A stretch of 64,000 nt of DNA from Chitinophaga caeni (GCF_002557795.1 NZ_CP023777.1:2923001-2987000); one strand, 5' to 3'. Positions 36,665 through 45,319 are shown, counted from the first letter of the stretch. Made by a program: numbers and translations. The notes: generated from the letters alone by a model not told the origin.

Positions 36665-37585
36665 ATGGTTATGAAAACATGTAAATTGATTTTTGCGCTA
36701 ACGGTAGTCATAATGGCATTTAATATGTCCTTGATGGCCCAGCAACATCCATTATACGCGCAATACATGAGTAATGGGATGGTGATCAACCCTGCTTATC
36801 CATCCCTGGATACTGCGGCGAGCGTTACGCTCGTGGGGCGTAATCAATGGGTAGGCATGGAAGGTGCACCTAAAACGGGTACATTTTCCTTTTATACCCC
36901 GGTAAAAGCCACGAATACGAGTCTTGGGTTAATGGTGTTTCAAGATAAGATCACGATTTATTCCCAAACGGGTTTCCATTTCAATATATCCCAGAAAGTG
37001 AAGTTGTCGGATCATCTTAACCTGGCATTAGGTATCCAGGGCGGGATGCAACAATTTAAAGAGGACAACTCGCAACTTGCTGCCGGGGACGATTACGTTT
37101 TTGCAGATGACAAGCGTTATTGGAAAACCGATATAGGTTTTGGTTTCATGCTGTATAATGAACATTTCTTCGTCGGGTTTTCCGCACCTTCATTCCAAAA
37201 TTTCGACCTGGGTACTTCCGAAAATAAGGTAGAGTTTAAGCGGCATCTTTATTTACAAACTGCCTACATCTTTACCTTGAATAAAGATGTGAAGCTGAAA
37301 CCCGGGCTTCTCATGCGCCAGGCGCCGGGGGCAGGAGTGAATTTTGATATCAGCGCTTCCTGTTTACTTAAAGATGTTATTTGGCTCGGTTTGAATTGGA
37401 GAACGGAGAAAACAACCGCGGCTTTCGCCCAAGTTCAAATCAATAAAAACCTGTTATTTGGATATTCATACGATTTTGATAATAATAACTACCTGAAATC
37501 ATATCAATCCGGAACCCATGAATTAAGCGTCAATTACCGCTTTTCATGGAAGAAGGACAAGCCTGTTACCCAGCGAATGTTTTAG
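36665..37585 (+). CDS. Type IX secretion membrane protein, PorP/SprF family
   Basis: A 306-residue outer-membrane protein of the PorP/SprF family, which helps type B T9SS substrates reach and stay on the surface. The signal peptide (core LIFALTVVIMAFNMSLMA, cleavage before QQH) is followed by the family start QQHPLYAQYMSNGMVINPAY. Then come GRNQWVGMEGAPKTGTFSFY and beta-barrel strands ending in a typical aromatic C-terminal part. Two ATGs are possible (36665 and 36671); neither has a clear ribosome binding site. It is probably co-transcribed with the adhesin gene, 37 bases upstream. The core secretion genes are not in this window. Confidence 0.92.
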   Translation: MVMKTCKLIFALTVVIMAFNMSLMAQQHPLYAQYMSNGMVINPAYPSLDTAASVTLVGRNQWVGMEGAPKTGTFSFYTPVKATNTSLGLMVFQDKITIYSQTGFHFNISQKVKLSDHLNLALGIQGGMQQFKEDNSQLAAGDDYVFADDKRYWKTDIGFGFMLYNEHFFVGFSAPSFQNFDLGTSENKVEFKRHLYLQTAYIFTLNKDVKLKPGLLMRQAPGAGVNFDISASCLLKDVIWLGLNWRTEKTTAAFAQVQINKNLLFGYSYDFDNNNYLKSYQSGTHELSVNYRFSWKKDKPVTQRMF

Positions 37586-37616
37586 TTTAAAGTATTTTTT
37601 AATATTGATGGTTTTT

Positions 37617-37648
37617 GCCTTCCTCGAAATGCCGGGGAAGGCTTTTTT
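37617..37648 (+). terminator. Terminator after the PorP/SprF gene
   Basis: The stem GCCTTCC/GGAAGGC (37617-37642) is followed by a T run. Confidence 0.85.
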
Positions 37649-38011
37649 ATGCCGTTTATTAGCAGGATTTTTACAAATGCCCTAGTTGGTCAAAAATCCA
37701 AAATCAACGCCCTTACGTAAATGACATAAAGAAGTATGGAGGATTTTTAAAATATTTGTTAGTTCCATTAACGTACGCTTAACGAAATTGTCGATAAAAG
37801 TTAGTTCTTTTACAATGTGATTGAAATCACGGGCAGTAGTGAACAATTTGAGCTAAAAGTATGTGAAACGTTTGTTGCAGTACCCGGTAGCCTCTAGTTC
37901 GATTACACTACAGTTTAATGTTATATAATGTTTTCGAGGGTCAAAAATTATTTTACAGATAGAATATTCTGGTTAAAATATTCTTAAGTTGTGTCTTTAA
38001 TAGTTAACTTG

Positions 38012-38045
38012 GATAGGCCTGGTACTCCTATCGGGCCTCTTTTTA
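38012..38045 (+). terminator. Hairpin element 1, with alternative stems
   Basis: The stem AGGCC/GGCCT (38015-38019 with 38034-38038) is followed by CTCTTTTT. A competing stem GATAGG/CCTATC (38012-38017 with 38027-38032) uses the same left arm. Confidence 0.55.
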
Positions 38046-38256
38046 ATTAAAAGGGCAACATTAATTATATCGTTGAATGATTTTATTAAATTAATAAATC
38101 TTCATTCTATTGAAATAAAAAATTATGTGGGTGTGTTGAGTTTTTTTGGCGTGAATGGTAAAACAACAATTATGATTATTATAATATAAGATATTTAAGA
38201 TTCTCATAAACAATGAGTTTAGTTGGCAATACTTTAATCTAAAACAGAAATTTTCG

Positions 38257-38284
38257 GCCCGGTAATCGTACCGGGCTTTTCTAT
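38257..38284 (+). terminator. Hairpin element 2
   Basis: The perfect eight-base-pair stem GCCCGGTA/TACCGGGC has a four-base loop and is followed by TTTTCT. Confidence 0.75.
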
Positions 38285-38479
38285 TTATAATAGGAACGGT
38301 CATAGATGTCCGTACTTGGCCTTCTGACTATTTTTTATACAAACACGTACAATGTTCTGTTTCGCAGTCCTAACGATAAGTTTTTTTTAGTACATTTATC
38401 GGGAATAGGGGTTAATTGAAAAAATATTTACTTTATATAAATTTTTATCCACTTTGCATTACTAGTTAATTAGATTCTG

Positions 38480-38508
38480 GGCCTGGTTATTCAACCGGGC
38501 CATTTTTT
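38480..38508 (+). terminator. Hairpin element 3
   Basis: The stem GGCCTGGTT/AACCGGGCC (one mismatch) has an ATTC loop and is followed by ATTTTTT. Confidence 0.75.
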
Positions 38509-38588
38509 AACATAATCATATCAAATTACTTCCCGGTATTTTAGGTCTATCCCCGTGGATTTATTAACTTAAGTAAAATTCTATCTAT

Positions 38589-38804
38589 ATGCTAAATTCT
38601 GAAATATGGTTGATGCTTGCATTCCTTGTGCATATGTGGTTAGTGTCCCGTTTCGTGGTTATGCATACATTTAAGAGCACCGATAATCATAGGCCTTACC
38701 ATTTAAAATGGTTGATGTTGGTTTTTTTCTTACCCTATTTAGGCTACCTGTTGTATTTCTATATCACGGCCGGCTATAACAGGGGAAATGCGGCTGATTC
38801 ATAA
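38589..38804 (+). CDS. Small membrane protein, PLDc_N-like
   Basis: A 71-residue protein with two hydrophobic segments (residues about 4-22 and 43-62). The second, LKWLMLVFFLPYLGYLLYFYI, resembles the short PLDc_N domain, with its W...F..P..G...Y spacing. That domain is found at the N-terminus of cardiolipin synthases and as small stand-alone proteins. No catalytic domain is attached. It is convergent with the DsbA-like gene, seven bases away. The family assignment is from pattern only. Confidence 0.6.
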   Translation: MLNSEIWLMLAFLVHMWLVSRFVVMHTFKSTDNHRPYHLKWLMLVFFLPYLGYLLYFYITAGYNRGNAADS

Positions 38805-38811
38805 TTATACA

Positions 38812-39444
38812 TCAACCTTCTCCTTCCCGTTCTGACGCTAGTATCTTTTGAATAGTTTCTTCCAGGTTTTCCAAGGGAAGGAAACCCCTGGCAACCAGGT
38901 AAAGTTGTTGCCCGGTACCGAATATCACGGCTGGAAATCCTGTTATACCCCATTGTTGAACTTGTTCAATCTCCGCTATACTGGCCTTTAGAGTGTCCGG
39001 ATCTCCTAATAATTGCGCGAATTTACCGGCATCTATATTGAACTTAGAGGCTATCTCAAGGTAGGTTTCATCTTTATTGAGATCTTTCCCATCGTAATTA
39101 AATGCTACCTGTATTTCATGTGCAAATGCCAGCGCTTCGTTGGCAGCCATACTTTTAAATGCAGTTAATGCAATAGCGGGCTTTAATGAGTCCATAATAT
39201 ATGCCGGGGAGTTAAGTATCCCTTCAAGGAATCCCGGGCCGAATTTTACGCCGGTTGCTTGTTCTACTGATTTGTAGGCCTGCTGTATATAAGCCGCCAT
39301 TTTTCGCGCCGGTGTTTGTTGCATCATCCCACCCGATAAAACCTGGTATTCGTATTCGGGATGACGCTTTTGGAACTCCATCATCACAGGTGTAAACCCA
39401 TAGCACCATCCACATAAAGCGTCGTAGACATAAATAATTTCCAT
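38812..39444 (-). CDS. DsbA-family thioredoxin-fold protein
   Basis: A 210-residue member of the DsbA/FrnE-like group, with the redox-type motif CGWC at Cys11-Cys14 (YDALCGWCYGFTP). The family's cis-proline is seen in GITGFPAVIF near the C-terminus. There is no signal peptide, so it is likely a cytoplasmic oxidoreductase or isomerase, similar to polyketide-associated FrnE proteins. The start is placed at ATG 39444, since the alternative at 39453 is TTG. It is the third gene of polX-prsW-dsbA-like, nine bases after prsW. Confidence 0.85.
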   Translation of the reverse strand: MEIIYVYDALCGWCYGFTPVMMEFQKRHPEYEYQVLSGGMMQQTPARKMAAYIQQAYKSVEQATGVKFGPGFLEGILNSPAYIMDSLKPAIALTAFKSMAANEALAFAHEIQVAFNYDGKDLNKDETYLEIASKFNIDAGKFAQLLGDPDTLKASIAEIEQVQQWGITGFPAVIFGTGQQLYLVARGFLPLENLEETIQKILASEREGEG

Positions 39445-39453
39445 AATGATCAA

Positions 39454-40173
39454 TTAAAATATATAATCGTCTTTTCGTTCGTTATAAGCATTTTTATGAT
39501 GTAAATAGGTGCTGATCTCCCGGTGCCTGCGAACGGCTTTAATAGATAGGCGGGTAGCTACGAATAAGATAAATAATGAGCCGATTAATAAATAGGCTCC
39601 TTTATCAAGTAATAGGAAAAAATCAAAGCCCCCGTGCAATAAGACCGGCCAAATAATACCTTGCGCTAATAATAGGCTCTTTTCCTTGTTGACAAACTTG
39701 GCAAGACCTATAAAATAACCCATAATTATAGCAAAGCATGCATGTGCCGGGATAGACAGGAACATCCGCACTACGGCTGTCCTGGCTCCGAATTCTAATA
39801 CATACGCGACATTCTCCGCCGTGGCAAATCCCATCCCGATCATCACGCTATAAACGATGCCGTCGTACGGTTCGTTAAATGCTTTCTTACGAAATGGATA
39901 AATCAACAGTATCCCGAACTTGGCAAATTCTTCACTGAACCCGATGATGATAAAGGAATAAGAAAATGTTTGCCAAGTATTAGAAGGATCCAGTTTGATC
40001 CCGTTGTTCACTGCAAGTAATTGCAGCAGCAAGGGGAAAACTGTGCAAAGGCATCCCAGTAAAAAGCTTTTTACCAGTAGGGAAAGCGGTTCTTTATCAT
40101 ATTTATCTAGAAAATAGATAAATATGGAGATGGCTATTCCTGGAGCTATTGCCAATGCCAGGAGTAAGATCAT
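39454..40173 (-). CDS. PrsW-family intramembrane metalloprotease
   Basis: A 239-residue multi-spanning membrane protein of the PrsW family, whose Bacillus member cleaves an anti-sigma factor. The family motifs are all present: EEFAKF at residues 81-86, NEPYDGIVY near 100-108, GFATAEN at 115-121, a membrane His144 and His180 in LLHGGFD. About seven membrane segments are predicted. The start codon overlaps the polX stop (ATGA), so translation is coupled. No obvious anti-sigma substrate gene is nearby. Confidence 0.88.
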   Translation of the reverse strand: MILLLALAIAPGIAISIFIYFLDKYDKEPLSLLVKSFLLGCLCTVFPLLLQLLAVNNGIKLDPSNTWQTFSYSFIIIGFSEEFAKFGILLIYPFRKKAFNEPYDGIVYSVMIGMGFATAENVAYVLEFGARTAVVRMFLSIPAHACFAIIMGYFIGLAKFVNKEKSLLLAQGIIWPVLLHGGFDFFLLLDKGAYLLIGSLFILFVATRLSIKAVRRHREISTYLHHKNAYNERKDDYIF

Positions 40174-41858
40174 ATGATGCCTTTCTTTTGTTTTCTTTCC
40201 TGGATATAACTTTCTATTGCTTCCCGGTTAAAGCTGCTAAAGTTTTGCGATGCGGGCAAGCCTCCTTTTTGTGCTGCTAATACCCCGTATCGAATATCTT
40301 TATACCCCTCTATGCTATGTGCATCCGGATCGATCGATATCATCGCGCCTTTTTCAACCGCTTCTGCCAGGTAGCTCCAATCGATATCCAACCTTCTAGG
40401 GTGGGCATTCAGCTCAATAATAACATTATTTTCAATACAGGCATCTATTATTGCGGAATGATCCAGGGGATAGCCATTGCGGCTTAATAATAAACGCCCC
40501 GTTAGATGTCCCAAAATGGTAGTATAAGGATTCTGGATAGCTTTTAACAATCTTTCCATGGCCTTGGTTTCGCTCATCTTCAAATTTGTGTGGACGGATG
40601 CAATCGCGAGGTCGAAGCTGGCCAATATTTCATCCGGGTAATCGAGGCTTCCGTCATTTAGAATATCGGCTTCGATACTTTTAAAAATTTTGAAGGGAGC
40701 TAATTGTTGGTTCAATGCCTCGATCTCCTGGTGTTGCGCGGTAATCCTTTCGGGTTGCAATCCATTCGCGTAGAATGCTGATTTGGAGTGGTCACTGATC
40801 ACGAGATATTCGAAGCCTTCTGCCCTGGCTGCTTCTGCCATGTTTTGCAAACTGTTTAAGCCATCGCTCCATTGGCTGTGGGAATGGATAATCCCCTTGA
40901 TGTCGCTGGTATGGATTAATTTCGGCGCCCCTTTGCTCGCGATACGGTTTAGTTGATCCGCCGTTTCCCGTAGGCAGGGCTCTATATAAGGTAACCGGGC
41001 CTTTTCGAAAATTTCGGTTTCTGATGAAACATTGCTAAGGGCTGATTCTCCGCCGTCAATACCATAAAATGCATCGAGAAATGCTTCTGTTGCTGAAGTT
41101 ACAAATAAGGTGTTGGCAAAATCTTCTTCGTTCGTGGTATAGATTTTTACTTTCACCTGTTGCTCATGTTGTAACAGTAAATATTGTGGTGTTGTTTCTA
41201 ATTCAGTAAATATCCCGGTTTGTACCCATTGATCTTTAATTGTTTGCACCGGGACGGCTATTACAAATTCGATCTCGTCGATAACGGGTTGCTGACGCCT
41301 GTAGGCGCCCGTTAAACTTACGGACTTAGGGGAAAATGTTTCCTCAAATTTGTTCAATAGATCCATTGCAAGCGGCTCTATTTCAGCATATAGATGTCTT
41401 TCCCTGTTCGACAAGAAAAATTCGATGCTCTGCTTGGTGCTGGCCTGCGTTTTTTCACCGAAGCCTTTTAATAGCAACAGGCGGTTTTCATTACAAGCGT
41501 AGAGTAACTCTCCCAGCGATTCAATCTCTAGCTCTTTCCAAATCGTGGCGATCTTCTTCGGGCCAAGTCCCTTGATTTTCATCATATCCAGGACGCCTGC
41601 CGGTGTTTTGTCGATATAGTCTTCCAGCATCTTGAACCTACCGGTATCTAGCATTTCAATGATACTCTTGCCGGTTGAGTCACCGATGCCTTTTATCTTG
41701 AAAATCGCATCCCTCGGAGTTTCAGACAGGGGTACGGTTAATTTATCGATCTGGAATGCCGCGTTGGCATATGATTTAGCCTTAAATGAATTTTCGCCAT
41801 GCACGTCCATCAGCTTGGCCAGCAAGGTGAATTGATCTGCGATAACATGATTGTCCAT
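40170..41858 (-). CDS. PolX-like protein with PHP domain, degenerate polymerase site
   Basis: A 562-residue protein with helix-hairpin-helix motifs (IKGIGDSTGKSI near 55-66, IKGLGPKKIATI near 95-106), an X-family polymerase region and a C-terminal PHP phosphoesterase. The polymerase region keeps GAYRR (184-188). The catalytic Asp pair of the usual GDID is DEIE (194-197), and the third Asp position reads KVKIY with Lys238. The PHP metal sites look intact: HSHSQWSDG (His325, His327), SDHS, IEADIL, ASVHTN, NAHPRR and DPDAHS. The nuclease activity is therefore more likely functional than the polymerase. The role, presumably in DNA repair, is inferred. It is first in a three-gene operon. Confidence 0.88.
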   Translation of the reverse strand: MDNHVIADQFTLLAKLMDVHGENSFKAKSYANAAFQIDKLTVPLSETPRDAIFKIKGIGDSTGKSIIEMLDTGRFKMLEDYIDKTPAGVLDMMKIKGLGPKKIATIWKELEIESLGELLYACNENRLLLLKGFGEKTQASTKQSIEFFLSNRERHLYAEIEPLAMDLLNKFEETFSPKSVSLTGAYRRQQPVIDEIEFVIAVPVQTIKDQWVQTGIFTELETTPQYLLLQHEQQVKVKIYTTNEEDFANTLFVTSATEAFLDAFYGIDGGESALSNVSSETEIFEKARLPYIEPCLRETADQLNRIASKGAPKLIHTSDIKGIIHSHSQWSDGLNSLQNMAEAARAEGFEYLVISDHSKSAFYANGLQPERITAQHQEIEALNQQLAPFKIFKSIEADILNDGSLDYPDEILASFDLAIASVHTNLKMSETKAMERLLKAIQNPYTTILGHLTGRLLLSRNGYPLDHSAIIDACIENNVIIELNAHPRRLDIDWSYLAEAVEKGAMISIDPDAHSIEGYKDIRYGVLAAQKGGLPASQNFSSFNREAIESYIQERKQKKGII

Positions 41859-42198
41859 AGGGGAAAGTTAGGAAGAAGTTCTCATCTTTGTTCACGGATT
41901 TTTTTGGATTTAGGGATTTCACGGATTGGGGGGAGATTTGGTGTGTTGATTTTGGGTATTATAGATTATCGATTGTTGATTATAGATTATGATGTATGGG
42001 CTAATATCTTATCTTTTGTACTTGGGGCTTATTGATATTGTAATATTTGGATATTTGGATATTTGGATATGCTGTCTTAGGGGGGGATTATTTGGGGGTA
42101 TTGACCATCTTGTTAGCCAAGCCTATTGGGCTTGCTGGGACAAAAAAATACCTTGGTGGTAAACCAAGGTATTTATCTTACAGTTTGTAAATCCGATC
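41859..42198. other. Intergenic region with 8-bp tandem repeat
   Basis: A 340-base spacer between the polX start and the histone-like gene. It contains TTGATTATAGATTATC-like near-repeats around 41957-41990, about 3.4 copies of TATTTGGA at 42043-42070, and the terminator of the histone-like gene. No gene is seen. Confidence 0.5.
42141..42173 (-). terminator. Terminator of the histone-like gene
   Basis: The stem AATACCTTGG/CCAAGGTATT (42147-42173) has a seven-base loop. On the minus strand it is followed by a T run. Confidence 0.88.
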
Positions 42199-42678
42199 TT
42201 ACATTGCTGAAGAAGAAGAATCTGAAGACGGTGCAGGAGCAGCCGGGGCTTTAGATGCTTTTTTCTTGCTTGCAGCTTTCTTTTTAGGAGCAGCTTTTTT
42301 AGCGGCAGCCTTTTTCTTAGGAGCAGCTTTCTTAGCGGCAGCCTTTTTCTTAGGAGCAGCTTTCTTAGCAGCGGCCTTTTTCTTAGGAGCAGCTTTCTTA
42401 GCAGCAGCCTTTTTCTTAGGAGCAGCTTTCTTAGCAGCAGCCTTTTTCTTAGGAGCAGCTTTCTTAGCAGCAGCCTTTTTCTTAGGAGCAGCTTTCTTAG
42501 CAGCTACTTTTTTCTTAGGAGCAGCTTTTTTAGCAGCTACTTTTTTCTTAGGAGCAGCTTTTTTAGCAGCAGCCTTTTTCTTAGGAGCAGCTTTTTTAGC
42601 AGCGGCCTTTTTCTTAGGAGCAGCTTTCTTAGGTGCAGCTTTTTTGGTAGCCGCTTTACCTTTTCTGATTGTTGCCAT
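42199..42678 (-). CDS. Histone H1-like Lys/Ala/Pro repeat protein
   Basis: A 159-residue, extremely basic, low-complexity protein. After MATIRKGKAATKK come eleven copies of the 11-residue unit AAPKKKAAAKK (two with Val, the last with Ser), then a Ser/Pro-rich acidic end. This is the composition of eukaryotic H1 tails and of bacterial nucleoid proteins with (K/A/P) repeats, which bind DNA non-specifically. There is no folded domain. The 33-bp DNA repeat makes copy number likely to vary between strains. It lies downstream of rplU-rpmA in the same direction, with a 96-base gap. Confidence 0.85.
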   Translation of the reverse strand: MATIRKGKAATKKAAPKKAAPKKKAAAKKAAPKKKAAAKKAAPKKKVAAKKAAPKKKVAAKKAAPKKKAAAKKAAPKKKAAAKKAAPKKKAAAKKAAPKKKAAAKKAAPKKKAAAKKAAPKKKAAAKKAAPKKKAASKKKASKAPAAPAPSSDSSSSAM

Positions 42679-42774
42679 TGTTTTTTGAATTTTGGGTTAG
42701 TAATAAAAATTTGGGCTATAAAAAACTTTATGGCAAACATCACAAAGACTTTCGCCTATGTGATGGTGTCAAAA

Positions 42775-43023
42775 TTAATTTACGGAAACGTAAGTTTTGT
42801 TCTCACGACCTTTACGGAATTCCACAACACCATCAGTCATAGCAAAGATGGTAAAATCTTTACCGATACCTACGTTGTTTCCCGGGTGATAAACAGTACC
42901 TCTCTGGCGAACGATAATGTTACCAGCGATAGCAGGTTGTCCACCAAAGATTTTTACTCCCAACCTTTTACTGCGGGAGTCACGACCATTCTTTACACTA
43001 CCTTCACCTTTTTTATGTGCCAT
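42775..43023 (-). CDS. rpmA: 50S ribosomal protein L27
   Basis: A ribosomal protein whose N-terminal tail reaches the peptidyl transferase centre. It has 82 residues with the family start [20 protein letters not shown], followed by [19 protein letters not shown] and [16 protein letters not shown]. There is no N-terminal extension needing the Firmicutes-type processing protease. It is paired with rplU 57 bases upstream, the normal order. Confidence 0.98.
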   Translation of the reverse strand: MAHKKGEGSVKNGRDSRSKRLGVKIFGGQPAIAGNIIVRQRGTVYHPGNNVGIGKDFTIFAMTDGVVEFRKGRENKTYVSVN

Positions 43024-43080
43024 TGTATAATAACTTTAATAATAATTACAATTAATGAAAATTTACGTAAAAAAGTACAA

Positions 43081-43383
43081 TTACGCGATTTCGTTGATCT
43101 TAATTCTTGTAAAGTGAGTTCTATGACCGATTTTCTTTCTGAAGCCTTTTCTTCTCTTCATTTTGAAAGCAATCACTTTGTCACCTTGGACATGTGCTAA
43201 GATTTCTGCTTTGATCACTGATTTTACATCAGATCCTACTGTCAGCTGAGAACCGTTGTTTAACAGTAATACTTCAGGAAATTCTACTTTATCACCTACG
43301 TTGCCAGGTAACTGGTGAACAAAGATCTCCTGATCTTTTTGTACTTTAAATTGCTGACCTGCGATTTTTACAACTGCGAACAT
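43081..43383 (-). CDS. rplU: 50S ribosomal protein L21
   Basis: A 23S rRNA-binding protein of the large subunit, 100 residues. It starts MFAVVKIAGQQFKVQKDQEI and has the conserved KVIAFKMKRRKGFRKKIGHR stretch just before the C-terminus. It is first of rplU-rpmA. A near-perfect promoter (TTTG, 19 bases, TACCTTTG) lies immediately upstream. Confidence 0.98.
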   Translation of the reverse strand: MFAVVKIAGQQFKVQKDQEIFVHQLPGNVGDKVEFPEVLLLNNGSQLTVGSDVKSVIKAEILAHVQGDKVIAFKMKRRKGFRKKIGHRTHFTRIKINEIA

Positions 43384-43406
43384 AATATTCCAAAAATAAT
43401 TTCCTG

Positions 43407-43437
43407 CAAAGGTATGCTTTGTTTTGTAAAGAACAAA
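43407..43437 (-). promoter_or_regulatory. rplU promoter
   Basis: On the minus strand TTTG at 43437-43434, a 19-base spacer and TACCTTTG at 43414-43407 match the Bacteroidota consensus in full. The ATG is 24 bases further on. Confidence 0.75.
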
Positions 43438-43650
43438 GATTTTGCATATTTTTTAAAGCAACGTGCCTCCTGGTGAGAATTTTCCCCTAGGAATAACACT
43501 TTAACACCCACAAAGATACGCAGTTTTTACAATTTTAGATTTTTTTAACAATTGTTTTCTTGTATATGTAACCGTGTGCCCTGCTGTTATTTGCAATTAA
43601 TCTGTAAAATCGACCCGGGACGGGCATCCCCAAAAAGTACCATGGATGGG

Positions 43651-43679
43651 TTGAATGCGTTACAATTTTTATACTTTTG
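43651..43679 (+). promoter_or_regulatory. Promoter of the GH3 gene
   Basis: TTG at 43651-43653, an 18-base spacer and exact TACTTTTG at 43672-43679. The ATG follows 41 bases later. Confidence 0.6.
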
Positions 43680-43720
43680 TTTTTTACGTTCATTTTATTT
43701 GAATACTAAAAATTTGGGGC

Positions 43721-45214
43721 ATGAAGTTAAAAGCACTGCTAGCCAAACCATTTGCTTCTATTATCGCGAGCCGGATTAAGAAGGAAATGTACAGGGCGGT
43801 AGAGGACCAGGAAGCTATTTGGGAGGAACTCGTAAAAGTTGGTAAGAAGACTATCTTTGGTAAGGATCACCATTTTGACTCGATCAATTCTTACGAGGAT
43901 TTTGTGAAGGCAGTCCCGATCCGCGACTACGAACAGTTTAAACCGTATATAGAAAAGATAAAAGAAGGCAAACACAACGTACTTTGGAAAGGGCAACCCA
44001 TTTATTTTGCCAAAACTTCCGGTACCACCAGCGGTATTAAATATATACCCATTTCAAAGGATTCCATCTCGAACCATATCGATACGGCCCGTAATTCCTT
44101 GCTAATGTTCATGGCTGAAACGGGGCAAACCCAGTTTGCCGACGGTAAACTGATCTTTTTATCGGGTTCTCCCGAACTGGAAAGGATTGGGGGCATACCC
44201 ACCGGCAGGTTGAGCGGCATCGTGAACCATCACGTACCGCGTTACTTGAGAACGAACCAGTTGCCGACTTATGAAACGAATTGCATCGATGACTGGGAAA
44301 CCAAGCTTGAGAAGATCGTGGCCGAAACCATCGATCAAAACATGACCCTCATCAGCGGTATCCCGCCTTGGATGCAGATGTATTTTGACCTGCTTATCGA
44401 GAAAAGCGGCAAAAAAGTGGGTGAATTGTTCAAGAATCTCGGCGTAATCGTGCATGGTGGCGTCAACTTTGAACCCTATAAGGCCAAATTGATGGATGCG
44501 TTGGGTAGGCAAATCCCGACCATCGAAACATATCCCGCATCGGAAGGTTTCATGGCTTTCCAGGATTCCCAGAAATCTGAAGGCTTATTACTGAACACCA
44601 ATTCAGGTATTTTCTTCGAATTTGTGCCGGCGGAAGAAATTTTTAATGAAAATCCTACCCGTCTTTCCCTCAAGGATGTTAAAGTGGGTGTAAACTATGC
44701 CTTGTTAGTGAGTACCAATGCCGGGCTTTGGGCTTATAATATAGGCGATACGGTGAAATTTGTTTCAACGGAGCCCTACCGCATCGTGGTTACGGGTAGA
44801 ACGAAGCATTATATATCGGCCTTCGGTGAGCACGTGATCGGGGAGGAGGTAGAACAGAGCCTGATGACCATCGCGGAAGCTGAAAACGTACGGGTTACGG
44901 AGTTCACGGTTGCGCCGAAGATCCAGGTCAACGGTGAATTACCATACCACGAATGGTTTGTCGAGTTTGAAGAAGCCCCGGCAGACCTGGCAAGCTTCGC
45001 GATGAAAGTAGATCAATTGATGCGTCAAAAGAATATATATTATGATGATTTGCTGACCGGTAATATTTTGCAACCCTTGAAGATCAGGTCATTGCAAAAA
45101 AACGCGTTTATAGACTATATGCGTTCCATCGGCAAGCTGGGCGGGCAAAACAAGGTGCCCCGCTTAAGCAATGACCGTAAAGTCGCCGATGGGCTAGGAA
45201 CCTACATCGCTTAA
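43721..45214 (+). CDS. GH3-family acyl-adenylating protein
   Basis: A member of the GH3 superfamily, which in plants conjugates hormones such as auxin and jasmonate to amino acids through an acyl-adenylate. It has 497 residues. The ATP loop TSGTTSG is at residues 99-105. Later landmarks are ETYPASEGFMAFQ, the YNIGDTVKF segment and the hinge TGRTKHYISAFGEHV. Bacteroidota commonly carry one or two such genes, and their substrate is not established. It lies just upstream of dxr with an 105-base gap, which might allow co-transcription but says nothing about function. Confidence 0.9.
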   Translation: MKLKALLAKPFASIIASRIKKEMYRAVEDQEAIWEELVKVGKKTIFGKDHHFDSINSYEDFVKAVPIRDYEQFKPYIEKIKEGKHNVLWKGQPIYFAKTSGTTSGIKYIPISKDSISNHIDTARNSLLMFMAETGQTQFADGKLIFLSGSPELERIGGIPTGRLSGIVNHHVPRYLRTNQLPTYETNCIDDWETKLEKIVAETIDQNMTLISGIPPWMQMYFDLLIEKSGKKVGELFKNLGVIVHGGVNFEPYKAKLMDALGRQIPTIETYPASEGFMAFQDSQKSEGLLLNTNSGIFFEFVPAEEIFNENPTRLSLKDVKVGVNYALLVSTNAGLWAYNIGDTVKFVSTEPYRIVVTGRTKHYISAFGEHVIGEEVEQSLMTIAEAENVRVTEFTVAPKIQVNGELPYHEWFVEFEEAPADLASFAMKVDQLMRQKNIYYDDLLTGNILQPLKIRSLQKNAFIDYMRSIGKLGGQNKVPRLSNDRKVADGLGTYIA

Positions 45215-45319
45215 AAACAAGGTTTGGCGTTTTTTTAGCATATCCCTATCTTACGGAAGTTTTAAACAATAAAATCAGTTTGATACGCAGCCAAGCGTAT
45301 TTTGTTTGACATACTTGAC

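Larger units (their letters stand above)
37649..38588. other. Gene-free region with three hairpin/T-run elements
   Basis: This AT-rich stretch of about 940 bases has no credible ORF. It contains three separate terminator-like elements at 38012-38045, 38257-38284 and 38480-38508, about 225-240 bases apart. No upstream promoter of the TTTG/TAnnTTTG type was found for them. They could end small RNAs or short leader transcripts, or be relics. Confidence 0.5.
43384..43720. other. Divergent intergenic region rplU / GH3
   Basis: A 337-base spacer holding the rplU promoter and the GH3 promoter, about 215 bases apart and pointing outwards. Nothing else is recognised in it. Confidence 0.5.

Noticed and set aside
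37882..37915. Sequence resembling a T arm (GTTCGATTAC)
   Set aside because: The flanking bases do not pair and no other tRNA elements are present.
42266..42688. Very hydrophobic 140-residue plus-strand frame opposite the histone-like gene
   Set aside because: It is the exact complement of the Lys/Ala/Pro repeat. The sense gene has a proper start, end and terminator.
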